Positions 33,630-42,982 of a stretch of DNA of 64,000 nt are shown piece by piece (position 1 is the first letter of the stretch; each line of letters begins with the position of its first letter). A model generated the notes under the pieces. That model was not told the DNA's origin. It did not search any database and was given only the letters and a program-made list of their open reading frames with translations. A program made the translations under genes and the position numbers. Origin of the DNA: Minisyncoccota bacterium (GTDB lineage: Bacteria; Patescibacteriota; JACMRA01); assembly GCA_014376695.1 (NCBI GenBank), contig JACMRA010000008.1, forward strand, positions 1 to 64,000, written 5' to 3'.

Positions 33630-34394
33630 ATGAGCAAATCACTTAAGAAGTCTAGAATTGACTCCGAAACTAATCTTACCCCTCGCCAGCGTAACCTCTT
33701 ATTTGCAGTTGTTAAGGAGTATTGTGAGTTTGGCAATACTGTTAGTAGTCAAGATCTTAAGGCCAAGTACAACTTTGACATTTCGCCAGCAACAATCCGC
33801 AACGAATTCATCAACCTTCGCAAACTCAATTATTTGTATCAGCCATTTACTAACGCCAGTAGTCAGCCTACCGAAAAAGCTTTTAAACTTTTTATTAACC
33901 AATTGGTCGCAGGTGTCCAGATAACTTCTAAGCAACAGCACGAACTTCGCAGACAAATTACCGAACTCGAATCTCGCCAAGATTCAATGCAAAAAGAAAT
34001 CTCAAAACTACTGGCCCTGGAGACGGATTCGGTTAGCTTTGCTTTCAACGACCAAACAGAAAGCTACACTGGTCTCAAACATCTAATGGGTGCCCCCAAA
34101 AGTGAGGAAGCTAGCCAAATTCTAGACTTCCTCGAAAACCTTGACCAACACAAACAATTATTTCTTGAACATAATCAAGGTACTCCAAAAAACAAATCTG
34201 GGATAACCACAATTTTTAGCGGGGAAAATCCAATCCTCCCACTAGGCAACGGATACGCTATTGTAGCCACCGAAACAATGCTCAATAACCAAAAAACAGT
34301 CTTTGGGATAATCACCCAACCGCACATAATCGGCCGAAAAAAAACTCTCCAAATTATCAATGCCATCACCGAAATCCTAAACGGAAAAATTTAA
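33630..34394 (+). CDS. hrcA: HrcA-like heat-shock repressor (short form)
   Basis: 254 residues. The N-terminal winged helix matches HrcA: LTPRQRNLLFAVVKEY, then ISPATIRNEFINLRKLNYLYQPFTNASSQPTEKAF. A helical middle and a GAF-like end follow (NGYAIVATETMLNNQKTVFGII, about 206-227). HrcA is normally about 340 residues, so the ligand/dimer part is reduced. It probably represses chaperone genes. No CIRCE repeat (TTAGCACTC-N9-GAGTGCTAA) was noticed in the window. rnc follows after 16 bases. Confidence 0.8.
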   Translation: MSKSLKKSRIDSETNLTPRQRNLLFAVVKEYCEFGNTVSSQDLKAKYNFDISPATIRNEFINLRKLNYLYQPFTNASSQPTEKAFKLFINQLVAGVQITSKQQHELRRQITELESRQDSMQKEISKLLALETDSVSFAFNDQTESYTGLKHLMGAPKSEEASQILDFLENLDQHKQLFLEHNQGTPKNKSGITTIFSGENPILPLGNGYAIVATETMLNNQKTVFGIITQPHIIGRKKTLQIINAITEILNGKI

Positions 34395-34410
34395 AAACCC
34401 AAAAAATTAT

Positions 34411-35166
34411 ATGAATTATCATGAATTCCAACAAGCTGTTAATGTATTCCAAGAATTAATAGGATACAGGTTCAAGACCCCTAAACTACTCTGCACTGCC
34501 CTTGTCCATCGATCCTATCTCAACGAAAAACATCGTTATCAAGATCTGACGGAGCATAATGAAAGGCTTGAATTTCTTGGAGACGCCGTAGCCGAGATTA
34601 TCGTAACTAATTTTTTGTATTTGACTTTTAATGAACCTGAAGGATTTTTGACTAGCCTTCGCGCGGCCTTGGTTAATTACAAAAATATGGGACAAGCCGG
34701 ACTGGAAATTGGACTGGACGAACTAATATTGATAAGCAACGGGGAAAAGGCCGAACTTGGCAAAGCCCGATTATCTATAGTTGCCGATGCCGTAGAAGCT
34801 GTTATCGGGGCGATATATCTAGACGGCGGATACGATCAGGCCAAAAAATTTGTTGATAGTTATATACTTAATAAACTTAGCGGGATTCTCCAAAATCAAT
34901 CTTATAAAGACAACAAAACCCAACTCCAAGAACACACCCAAAAATATCTCAAGCAAACTCCTCGCTATCAAATCACCCAATCCGAAGGCAAAGACCACGA
35001 AAAAACCTTCACAATAGAGGTTACGGTTGGCGGAACCAGGTATGGAGAAGGGGTTGGAAAATCTAAACAAGACGCCGAACTAGACGCCGCCGGCAAGGCC
35101 CTTAGCAAGCTCCGGGAAAGCGAAACGGAAAAATTAAAGCAGGCAAGTTTTTCAGTCACTGATTAA
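34411..35166 (+). CDS. rnc: Ribonuclease III
   Basis: A 251-residue double-strand RNA endonuclease. The catalytic signature HNERLEFLGDAV is at 49-60. A C-terminal dsRNA-binding domain spans about 160-230 (KTQLQEHTQKYLKQ...GKSKQDAELDAAGKAL). Complete and normal length. It processes rRNA and structured mRNAs. Its stop overlaps the convergent helicase stop by four bases. Confidence 0.95.
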   Translation: MNYHEFQQAVNVFQELIGYRFKTPKLLCTALVHRSYLNEKHRYQDLTEHNERLEFLGDAVAEIIVTNFLYLTFNEPEGFLTSLRAALVNYKNMGQAGLEIGLDELILISNGEKAELGKARLSIVADAVEAVIGAIYLDGGYDQAKKFVDSYILNKLSGILQNQSYKDNKTQLQEHTQKYLKQTPRYQITQSEGKDHEKTFTIEVTVGGTRYGEGVGKSKQDAELDAAGKALSKLRESETEKLKQASFSVTD

Positions 35167-37484
35167 AATTCTTCAAAATCTCCTTCTATAAATTTTCTAA
35201 ACCCTGGCCAATTTGGCATTTTAGTTAGTATTTGATGTGAAAATAATCCTTCAATATTTCCTGATTTTTTCTCGTATTCTCTTACGGAATCTATATCATT
35301 GGTTCTTGCAATAGCTGACATTTCTCTAAGTGTAAGCTCCTTTAAACCTAAAAATTCATCCCAATTTGTCCAATCTTGAAACTTTTCTAATTTGAATATT
35401 GATATTAAACCAAGTATGGATTTACATCTATTATTATAATCATTTTTAGATTTTATTTCTGCATTTCTTGCTAGCTGACTATAATATTTAAGGTCATTAT
35501 TTTTTTCTGACGCTAAAAAATCACTTAAATTAGTCCATCCTGGTAATTGCACTAAACAGTCATAAGTAACTAAACCTAGTATTTTTTTATATCTTTTTTT
35601 ATAATCACGTTGATTTTGTATTCCAGATTCAGTAGCTATTCTGCTATATTCTGATAAGGGTTTTTCAACCCCATTAATTAAATTGTCAAAACCCCACCAG
35701 TCTGGTTTTACTTTTAAGCAATCTAGATTAGGTAGTCCCAATTTTTCTTCAATTTTTAAATATTCTGTCTCAGTAGTAATATTGTTTTTTTCTAAAATTA
35801 CTTTTACTTGTTTTAAAGTAAGATCATCCTTATTTCCAAAAAAATCTCTTGGATTTGTCCATTCTTTCATATTTTTCAAAGTTGCATATGTTGGCAAACC
35901 TAATCTTTGACAATTTACTTGATACTCTGATGAAGAAACGATCTTATTATCTCGAATAATTTTAACAATTTCAGTCCAGATTAACTTGGTCACTTCAGTG
36001 TATTCAGGTTTTAATTTTTGTGTTAACTCGAAAACAGTTCTTGTATTTGCGATTATTTCAAACGAGCCTATTGTGAAATCTTCGTCACCTGAATCTAAAT
36101 TTAGTTGGCTTTCTGTTTGCTTAGGTTTTCTATTTATTGAGTTTGGTGGGTAAATTTCTGCTTGACCTAAAATATCTGGAAAAGTTACTTGATGATTTGA
36201 AACATCTTCATAAATAAATTCAACAACAAGACATACTTTGTTTGGATCGTCAGAATTTAATCTTAATCCCCGACCTGCTGATTGAGTCACTTTGACTACC
36301 GAGGTACTTGGGAATGGTCTAATTACACCAGTTATTCTTGGCTCGTCAAACCCATCAATTATTTTTCTTACACCAATTATTACTTTTGATTTTCCATTTG
36401 ATATATCTGATTTTACTTGTTCTTCATCATCTGTTTTTCCGTGTAGTGCTACAGCATAACCATCGCCATATATTCCATTAAAATCTTTAGCTAGTTTGTC
36501 TGCTTGATCGGTAGTATTTACATATATGGCAACAGTTTAGTCTTTAAATAATTTTGAATATACATCGATACAGGATAATAGTACCCCTCCTTTTTGGAGA
36601 ATTTTATTCAAATCATTAGTATTATATTCACCAGATTTAGAAACTTTTGCATCAAGTACACTGATATTAGTTTTTACAAAAATACATTTAATACCACATA
36701 GAAGACCTTCGGTAACAGCTTCATCGATACTCATCTCAAAGATAATTTCAGAATTTAGTTTTTTATTTTCACCATATTTATCTGTTGCAGTGAAATTAAC
36801 AATTAACTTGTTTTCTTTACGGAATTTATCTATTGATTCTTGAATTGGATCTGTCAATGATCTATGGGCTTCGTCTAAAAAAACTAAATCAAAATCCTTA
36901 GGTGAAATTGTGCCTCTATTAATTTGACTTACTAAACTTGCATAAGTAGTTACTGTAGTTTGTTTTCCAAATGTCTTTGATCTTGAATTAACTGTACCAA
37001 CTTCTAAATCAAGATTAAACTCTTGAATTTTATTAACTGTCTGATCAAGTAAAATATTTGTTGGAACTACAATTAAAGTTCTTTGATTTATCGCCTTACT
37101 AGCTTCTAAAAATAGGATAGTTTTACCAACGCCAGTTGGAAGTTTAATTGTTCCTTCGGTTTTCCCTGATGCGATAAACTCAGCCATATCTTCAAAAATA
37201 CGAATCTGACGTTCTCTTAAAATTCCAAATTCTTGATAATGAATTTTTAGGTAACTGATTATATTTTTAATTTTTTGCATCCAGATAAGTATATCTTTTG
37301 GATTGTTTCCCCTATTGAAACTTTGATACTGAGATAATAGACTTGGGAACTTTTTTTCAATATCGTTAATTTTTGTTGCAATATTTAAGTCAACCATTGA
37401 TGCCTCGCTGACCTGATTTTCCATTGTTTTTAACATTTTTTCTAATTGTGAGTTTATTGCAATAATTGAATATTGAGAAAACAA
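35163..37484 (-). pseudogene. SF2 DEAD/DEAH helicase gene interrupted by one in-frame stop
   Basis: The upstream part (36537-37484, TTG start or ATG at 37436) has Walker A LPTGVGKT, DEAH box VFLDEAHR and motif III FTAT. After a single TAA at 36537-36539 the same frame continues with VAIYVNTTDQADKLA, HGKTDDEEQV, DGFDEPRITGVIRPF and motif VI QSAGRGLR, so the stop sits between the two RecA lobes. The C-terminus has about four repeats of some 60-70 residues ending in W-x-x-W/F-x-x-F, resembling the repeat units of some phage integrase-linked proteins. The gene is visibly more AT-rich than its neighbours, which suggests transfer. It could be a decaying gene, a sequencing error or a readthrough product. 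Confidence 0.8.
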
Positions 37485-37908
37485 TGTAAGTAAAAACGAA
37501 GAATTGATTTGATTTGGACTCTGTAAAGATTCTACTTTAGAACATTTTATGGCTCAAGACTAGGATTTATATAAAAAATGGGGTTAGATACTTGTTACAA
37601 GTTTTCATTAGGAAATTTATATTGTCAAAGGATTTCCATTGTCATAAGTCATAAATTAGGTAAGGCCATTAATAAGCATTAATAAAAAAGGCTTTAAAAC
37701 AGTATCAGACATTTAGCTTATGTTGGAGAAGATTGATATAATTGTAAAGCTGGTTGCGAAGATCGTAAAATTAAGCAATATTTTTTCTAAATAGAAATCG
37801 ATTTACCACCCTTTCAAACTCCATTTCTTGACAGAATTTGTTTTGAGTGGTTTGCTTTAGGTATTATTGTTCATAGCATTTGACGATTAAATTAACATAA
37901 AGATTACA
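37485..37908. other. AT-rich gap before the rpsJ operon
   Basis: 424 bases between the divergent helicase and rpsJ. The helicase frame stays open without an ATG to about 37550. A 24-codon ORF at 37720-37794 has no support. TTGACA at 37828-37833 could be the -35 of the ribosomal operon, but I find no matching -10 at the right distance. No RNA gene seen. Confidence 0.5.
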
Positions 37909-38235
37909 ATGTCCAGTACCAAAATACGAGTTAAAATCTACTCATTTGACAACAAAGTCCTAGAGGAGGCCGTCAAAAAATTAATTCAGGTAGTTATCAA
38001 AGCCGGCGGAAAAGTTATCGGCCCAGTTCCTCTCAAAACCAAGAATCGAGTTATCGCTATCCATCGTTCAACTTTCGTTTATTCAAAACACATCGATAAA
38101 CTAGAGCAACGAACTTACAAGCGTTTGATTGATATCACTAATGTCAATACAGATATTATCAACTCTTTATCAACTTTGTCTCTCCCAGCAGGTGTTGATA
38201 TAAGTATCGAAACTCTTAATACCGAGTCTAAATAA
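37909..38235 (+). CDS. rpsJ: 30S ribosomal protein S10
   Basis: 108 residues, normal for S10 (KIRVKIYSFD start, GPVPLKTKNRVIAIHRS, EQRTYKRLIDI, LPAGVDISIE). S10 is also the NusE antitermination factor. First gene of a short rpsJ-rplC-rpsT unit. No Shine-Dalgarno before the ATG. Confidence 0.96.
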   Translation: MSSTKIRVKIYSFDNKVLEEAVKKLIQVVIKAGGKVIGPVPLKTKNRVIAIHRSTFVYSKHIDKLEQRTYKRLIDITNVNTDIINSLSTLSLPAGVDISIETLNTESK

Positions 38236-38280
38236 ATTACCATTTAAAAATTTTAATTCATATAATAGAGATTACAAAAT

Positions 38281-38892
38281 ATGTCCGTCGGATTCGCAAA
38301 AAAACTTGGAATGACTAGGCTCTTCATCAACGAAAAAGCCGTTCCAGTAACAGTACTAGAAGTACCTGTCAACTACAAACTACAAACCAAAACTACTGAT
38401 AAAGAAGGTTATAATTCTATACAAGTAGGAACAAAAGCAACTCGAAAAGTTACCAAACAACTTCAAGGTCATATCAAGAAAGCTCTTCCAGAGGTAGAAA
38501 GTGGCTTCAGTTTTATTGCGGAATTTGATAACAAAAATATCCCAGCTGATAAAACCCAGTTCGATATTAATGATTATTCTATGGACAATCTAATTGACAT
38601 CACTGGAACCACCATTGGAAAAGGATTCACTGGAGCTGTTAAGCGATGGGGATTTGCAGGTCAACCAGCGTCTCACGGACATGATCATCTTAAAGCTGTA
38701 GGATCTATCGGTGCTAGATGGCCACAACGCGTTGTCAAAGGAAAGAAGATGGCCGGAAAGCACGGCAACAAAGGACTAACTCTCAAAAAAGTTAATATCG
38801 TAGCCATCGATAACGAAAAAAGCCTCTTATTTGTTAATGGATCAGTTCCAGGAGCTAACAGTAGCTACGTCAAAATCCAAACTGTCAAATAA
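38281..38892 (+). CDS. rplC: 50S ribosomal protein L3
   Basis: 203 residues with L3 landmarks: GFAKKLGMTRLF start, the DITGTTIGKGFTGAVKRWGF stretch, SHGHDHLKAVGSIGARWPQRV and GKKMAGKHGNKG. Follows rpsJ as usual, but the next gene is rpsT instead of rplD; L4 is coded about 20 kb away (58642). Confidence 0.96.
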   Translation: MSVGFAKKLGMTRLFINEKAVPVTVLEVPVNYKLQTKTTDKEGYNSIQVGTKATRKVTKQLQGHIKKALPEVESGFSFIAEFDNKNIPADKTQFDINDYSMDNLIDITGTTIGKGFTGAVKRWGFAGQPASHGHDHLKAVGSIGARWPQRVVKGKKMAGKHGNKGLTLKKVNIVAIDNEKSLLFVNGSVPGANSSYVKIQTVK

Positions 38893-38918
38893 TCATTTGT
38901 TAATATTAATATAAATTT

Positions 38919-39266
38919 ATGCCAAATACTAAATCAGCCAAAAAAGCCCTACGTGGCTCCGAGAAAAAACGAGGATTCAATGTAGTTCGAAAGTTCAAAA
39001 TAAAAAACGCTATCAAAGAACTCAAAAAATCTATTGCAATTGACGCAACTAACTTTCAAGCAGGTCTTAGCCGAGTCTATTCCGCACTAGACAAAGCAGT
39101 CAAAGGAAAGCTCATCAAAAAAGGCAACGCCAGTCGGCGAAAATCAAGATTTGCTGCTATGGTCGCCAAACTTGCGAATCTACCCGTAGTAGAAGCTGTA
39201 GTCAAAGCTCCAAAAATAGTCAAAACCGCAAAAGTTAGCAAATCAGAAACTCCAAAAGCTAAATAA
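38919..39266 (+). CDS. rpsT: 30S ribosomal protein S20
   Basis: 115 residues. The first 85 match S20 (MPNTKSAKKALRGSEKKR, a helical middle, KGNASRRKSRFAAMVAKL). A Lys/Val/Ala-rich tail of about 25 residues extends beyond the usual end. Its place after rplC is unusual. Confidence 0.92.
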   Translation: MPNTKSAKKALRGSEKKRGFNVVRKFKIKNAIKELKKSIAIDATNFQAGLSRVYSALDKAVKGKLIKKGNASRRKSRFAAMVAKLANLPVVEAVVKAPKIVKTAKVSKSETPKAK

Positions 39267-39287
39267 TTGCTAATCGCCAAATTTTTA

Positions 39288-39309
39288 AACCTTGTGTAAT
39301 AACGAGGTT
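39288..39309 (+). terminator. Candidate hairpin between rpsT and clpP
   Basis: AACCTTGT-gtaata-ACGAGGTT, an 8-bp stem with one G-T pair; the T tract after it is weak. Confidence 0.45.
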
Positions 39310-39344
39310 ATTTGATTGAATAGCCAAAATATTCTTATTAATAT

Positions 39345-39932
39345 ATGCCTTTAGTACCTTACGTAATCAAAAAAACTCCAGATGGCCAAGAGCGCGGTAT
39401 GGATATCTACTCACGATTGCTCGACGATCGAATTATACTTCTAAATGAAGCCTTCGATGATCCTATGGCCTCAACAATCGTGGCCCAACTCCTGTACCTC
39501 GAATCAGAGGATAATAGCAAGGACATTACTATGTATATCAACAGTCCAGGCGGTTCGGCAACTTCTATGTGGTCTATAATTGATACAATGGACTTGATTA
39601 AATGCGATGTATCCACAATCTGCACAGGACTCGCGGCTAGTGCTGGAAGTTTCGTGCTTGCCAACGGAGCAAAGGGTAAACGGTTCATCCTTCCCAATGC
39701 AGAAGTTATGATTCACCAACCGCTCGGTGGCGCCCAAGGTCAAGTAACCGATATGGAGATTAGACTTAAGCAAATTATCAAACTTAAAAAGCAAGAAGTA
39801 GAATTCTTTCACAACAAAACTGGCCAACCCAGAGAAAAAATCGCCGAAGATATCGAACGGGATTATTGGCTCGATGCCCAAGAAGCTCTTGACTACGGAA
39901 TTGTCGACGCTATTCTAAAGCCAAAAAAATAA
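39345..39932 (+). CDS. clpP: ATP-dependent Clp protease proteolytic subunit
   Basis: 195 residues with the full catalytic triad: Ser99 in GLAASAGSF, His124 in VMIHQPLGG, Asp173 in RDYWLDAQEA. No propeptide; it starts near the usual mature N-terminus. It forms the barrel that degrades proteins fed by ClpX/ClpC, and with SmpB suggests tagged-protein turnover. Followed 21 bases later by a membrane-protein gene. Confidence 0.96.
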   Translation: MPLVPYVIKKTPDGQERGMDIYSRLLDDRIILLNEAFDDPMASTIVAQLLYLESEDNSKDITMYINSPGGSATSMWSIIDTMDLIKCDVSTICTGLAASAGSFVLANGAKGKRFILPNAEVMIHQPLGGAQGQVTDMEIRLKQIIKLKKQEVEFFHNKTGQPREKIAEDIERDYWLDAQEALDYGIVDAILKPKK

Positions 39933-39953
39933 CTTTTAGGTAATAAAATTATA

Positions 39954-40409
39954 ATGTCCTCAATTTATATATCCTCCAAAAAACGTCTTGATTCACGGTG
40001 GCTATGGCTGATTGGTTCGATTATGGTATTGTTAATCGCTGGTCTTGGTTATCTTGTTGTAGCCAACTATCTCGCACCAAAAAAAATCCAGAATAGTCAG
40101 ACAAAGTCTAGCCAATCTCCAGTATCTAGCTCGCTAAGTAATTCAAGTACGGCTCAAAATCAGTCAAATCCAATGACAGCAGATGTCCAAAAAACCGAGG
40201 AAAAAGCCGAGTCTCCAACAAATGCTAATAGCGGAAGTGTCATGTCGGCGCCTAATGCTGATGCCAAGGCAAAATCTGATCCTATGCCAGCAGCTACAAA
40301 TAATCAAACAGCCAGCGACATAATGGTATCAAACGAGCCAACCAAACCAACTTTATCAATGGACGAGATACTTAACCAAACTAAAGCCACGCAATCTGTC
40401 GATAAATAG
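39954..40409 (+). CDS. Membrane-anchored low-complexity protein
   Basis: 151 residues: one membrane helix (about 17-38) then a Ser/Asn/Thr/Ala/Met-rich outer tail with no apparent fold. Not recognised. It may be a spacer-type surface protein. Confidence 0.6.
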   Translation: MSSIYISSKKRLDSRWLWLIGSIMVLLIAGLGYLVVANYLAPKKIQNSQTKSSQSPVSSSLSNSSTAQNQSNPMTADVQKTEEKAESPTNANSGSVMSAPNADAKAKSDPMPAATNNQTASDIMVSNEPTKPTLSMDEILNQTKATQSVDK

Positions 40410-40416
40410 CATCAAT

Positions 40417-41448
40417 ATGAAAGACGATTTACAGCGTAAAGCAGATCAAAATATTAAAGATATTCTGGAGCTGTCCCTCAAGCACCATCTGGATTCTAAA
40501 CTGCAAAAAACATTGGTCATCTATGATAACCAGACCACACTTGCGCACATATTAACCGAGGCATATAGATGCAATCTACTCGGAGCTGATTATATAGACT
40601 TCGATACAAGTAGCCAAATTGACTTGATACACAAGTTTAACACACTGGGCCCAGGCGATCTTGTTGCCCTAATTCAAAGCTCTAACTTTCGCCTCAACGA
40701 TTTTCGCATTCGCCTCTACCTCTTTAATCGCGGGATAAAAGTAATCGAGCATATGCATCTCCACCGCAACTGCCAGTCAACTTGGCCAATGTATATCGAT
40801 TCCCTCGCCTATGATATAGAATATTTGACTAGTCAATCACATTCAATTGAACAAGCGCTACTTAGTGCCAAATCACTAACCATTAGCTACAACAATCAAT
40901 CGTGCCTAGTAGACAGCCCGCTCGAAATACCCAAACTCAACATCGGGCAATACGACGCAATGGCAAATATCGGCGGAACTTACCCTATTGGCGAAATTTT
41001 TACCGAATCTCAGAACTTGCAAGCGATCAATGGCCGTATTTGGGTATATGCTTTTGCTAATAGTGCTTTTGAGGTGGAACTTGCACCAAGCCCCTTTTGG
41101 TTAGAAATTAATAATGGCATTATTACCAACTGGGATCCGACCACGCCTCCAAGTTTTGTGACAGTACTTAACAAAGTCCAAAAATCGGAGAGTCTATTAA
41201 TTCGCGAATTGGGCTTTGGGATTAACCGGGCTTTTAGTCGGAGGCCCGAACTTTTAATCAAGGATATAACCGCCTTTGAGCGTATTTGTGGTATGCATAT
41301 GTCTATTGGCCACAAGCACAGCGTGTACAAAAAATCTGGTTATCCCACGCATAAAGCAAGGTACCATATTGACATATTTATCCAAGCCGACATTATCGAG
41401 ACCGATACGCAAGTTATCTGGGAGGGTTTGGACTATCTGTGCAAGTAA
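40417..41448 (+). CDS. M29-like metallo-aminopeptidase
   Basis: 343 residues. The second half carries the metal-site pattern of the M29 (thermophilic aminopeptidase) family: GEIFTESQ (about 191), RELGFGIN (about 265), ERICGMHMSIGHKHS (about 288-302) and a late HIDIF (about 317). The first half has the looser N-terminal domain. Probably trims N-terminal residues from peptides in the cytoplasm. The stop lies one base from the convergent gene at 41450. Confidence 0.75.
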   Translation: MKDDLQRKADQNIKDILELSLKHHLDSKLQKTLVIYDNQTTLAHILTEAYRCNLLGADYIDFDTSSQIDLIHKFNTLGPGDLVALIQSSNFRLNDFRIRLYLFNRGIKVIEHMHLHRNCQSTWPMYIDSLAYDIEYLTSQSHSIEQALLSAKSLTISYNNQSCLVDSPLEIPKLNIGQYDAMANIGGTYPIGEIFTESQNLQAINGRIWVYAFANSAFEVELAPSPFWLEINNGIITNWDPTTPPSFVTVLNKVQKSESLLIRELGFGINRAFSRRPELLIKDITAFERICGMHMSIGHKHSVYKKSGYPTHKARYHIDIFIQADIIETDTQVIWEGLDYLCK

Positions 41449-41449
41449 C

Positions 41450-42295
41450 CTAATTTGCGATAAGTTTATTGACAACTCGATGCCTTATGTCGTCATCCGA
41501 GGTTTTGTTCAAAACCCATAGATAGAGCTGTTTTTGTAAATCTACTTGGTCAAGTTTACCGTATATTTCGGCCAAATCTAACGCTATATCTAATTTATTA
41601 TATCCACGAGCTTGATTAAACCTAGTCAAAGTAAATTTCTCGAGCTTAAATAATTCGTCTTTTGACATCTCAGGATTAGATTTATCAATCAAACTTTCAT
41701 TTTTCTTGTTTAGATCTCCCAGCAATTCTTCATCGTCCGATTCTTGCCCAATAATTAAGGTGCTATGAGTTTTAATTTTGGCGTCTTCTATTGACAGATT
41801 AGAGTCACGCTTGTCGTTGACTGTATTTCGCTTGTAGGTTGAATTCAAGCGAGTTGTATCTCTATTAATATCGGTTGTTGCAATACCTGGTGCTTCTTCA
41901 TCTTGATCTGATACTTGAGGATTTTTGACCAATCCAGAAGCTGGGGGTTGGTTACTTGGATTAAGTCGGAGCTTACTATCTAAATCATTTATCGGCCTCA
42001 AATTCCAAAAAAACTTAAAGATATTAATTGTAACATTGCCAATGTTATCAAGAATATAACTAAAAAACTGGGCCAGCTTTGAGGCGTGTCCGTTTTCTAA
42101 ATATTTAGACGTAGATTGATTAAGCTTTTGCAGGCTGGATTGTATCTTTGATAGATTGCTTCCGATCATGGAATTCTTGTAGGTGGCAAAAATTGTGTGA
42201 TCATTTTTGTTTTGACTAGCAGAATATTGTAACAAAAAAATCAATACCACAGTACAACCAATCAAAAGAACAAAACCAAAAATTAAAACCCACAT
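41450..42295 (-). CDS. Membrane protein with a helical-repeat C-terminus
   Basis: 281 residues: an N-terminal membrane helix (about 3-23), a polar linker, and a C-terminal stretch of paired helices (about 210-275, NKLDIALDLAEIYGKLDQVDLQKQL) similar to a short TPR. It follows secE by nine bases. Function unknown. Confidence 0.55.
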   Translation of the reverse strand: MWVLIFGFVLLIGCTVVLIFLLQYSASQNKNDHTIFATYKNSMIGSNLSKIQSSLQKLNQSTSKYLENGHASKLAQFFSYILDNIGNVTINIFKFFWNLRPINDLDSKLRLNPSNQPPASGLVKNPQVSDQDEEAPGIATTDINRDTTRLNSTYKRNTVNDKRDSNLSIEDAKIKTHSTLIIGQESDDEELLGDLNKKNESLIDKSNPEMSKDELFKLEKFTLTRFNQARGYNKLDIALDLAEIYGKLDQVDLQKQLYLWVLNKTSDDDIRHRVVNKLIAN

Positions 42296-42304
42296 ATTTA
42301 ACTA

Positions 42305-42646
42305 TTAATTATTAAAAGTTAGCTCGTTCCAGAGTTTTTCGTTACAACTACCAACTGTATTCTTCTTGGCAAAACAACTTACATAATTGACACCTGACTT
42401 GCTAGTGTTATCAACAAAGCTAAGAAAAATAGAAACTATGGAAGTAAAGATGATAATCACAAATATCCAATTAAGTATATACTTGAAAGTTGGCCATTCA
42501 GCTTTGGAAAGCTCTTGTATGGTTGACTTGAAAAAATTAACTTTTTCGGTGGTGGCACTTTGGATTTTCGGTGTGCTTGAGTTGGTTTCGGAACTTCGAA
42601 CTGTGTCTAAAACAGAACTAGAATTGCTTTTTATACTGATAGCCAT
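42305..42646 (-). CDS. secE: Preprotein translocase subunit SecE
   Basis: 113 residues with the SecE core: an amphipathic helix FFKSTIQELSKAEWP followed by one membrane helix (about 57-82, FVIIIFTSIVSIFLSFVD). An extra polar N-terminus of about 36 residues and a C-terminal tail with two Cys are unusual. The common neighbours nusG and rplK are absent. Confidence 0.88.
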   Translation of the reverse strand: MAISIKSNSSSVLDTVRSSETNSSTPKIQSATTEKVNFFKSTIQELSKAEWPTFKYILNWIFVIIIFTSIVSIFLSFVDNTSKSGVNYVSCFAKKNTVGSCNEKLWNELTFNN

Positions 42647-42982
42647 AAGATAAATTTTTATATTTTTGGTTTGTTTTTATGCTTAAATTGTTAAGATTTT
42701 GCGGTTGTTGTAACCCTGATTTGAATATTAGGAAATGTCAAATTGTAATAAGGCAGTGTTTGTATATTATACGGTTAATATTCTTGATACGCCAAATTAC
42801 TTTTTTGATGATTGCTCCGAAAACAAAAGAAAAATATCGCAAGTTTGATATAGCTAATAGTAAAAAACCAGCAAAATAAGCCTTATTTGGATTGACAATT
42901 ATTAGATAACTTGCTACTTTAATAAAATTACCCTTATCGAATTTGGATTACCAAAATTAAATGATGAGAGAATAGTTTAGAT
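42647..42982. other. Gap between divergent secE and M23 peptidase genes
   Basis: 336 bases. On the minus strand TTGGCG-N18-TATAAT could drive secE with a leader of about 100 bases; on the plus strand the promoter at 42892 serves the peptidase. A 66-codon plus-strand ORF here has no family support. Confidence 0.5.
42892..42920 (+). promoter_or_regulatory. Promoter for the M23 peptidase
   Basis: TTGACA, a 17-base spacer and TACTTT, about 60 bases before the ATG. Confidence 0.6.

Noticed and set aside
37720..37794. 24-codon ORF upstream of rpsJ
   Set aside because: No promoter, no family resemblance and too short to judge.
42679..42879. 66-codon ORF between secE and the M23 gene; considered as L33 or another small ribosomal protein
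   Set aside because: The Cys pattern and basic residues do not fit L33, and it lies over the probable secE leader.
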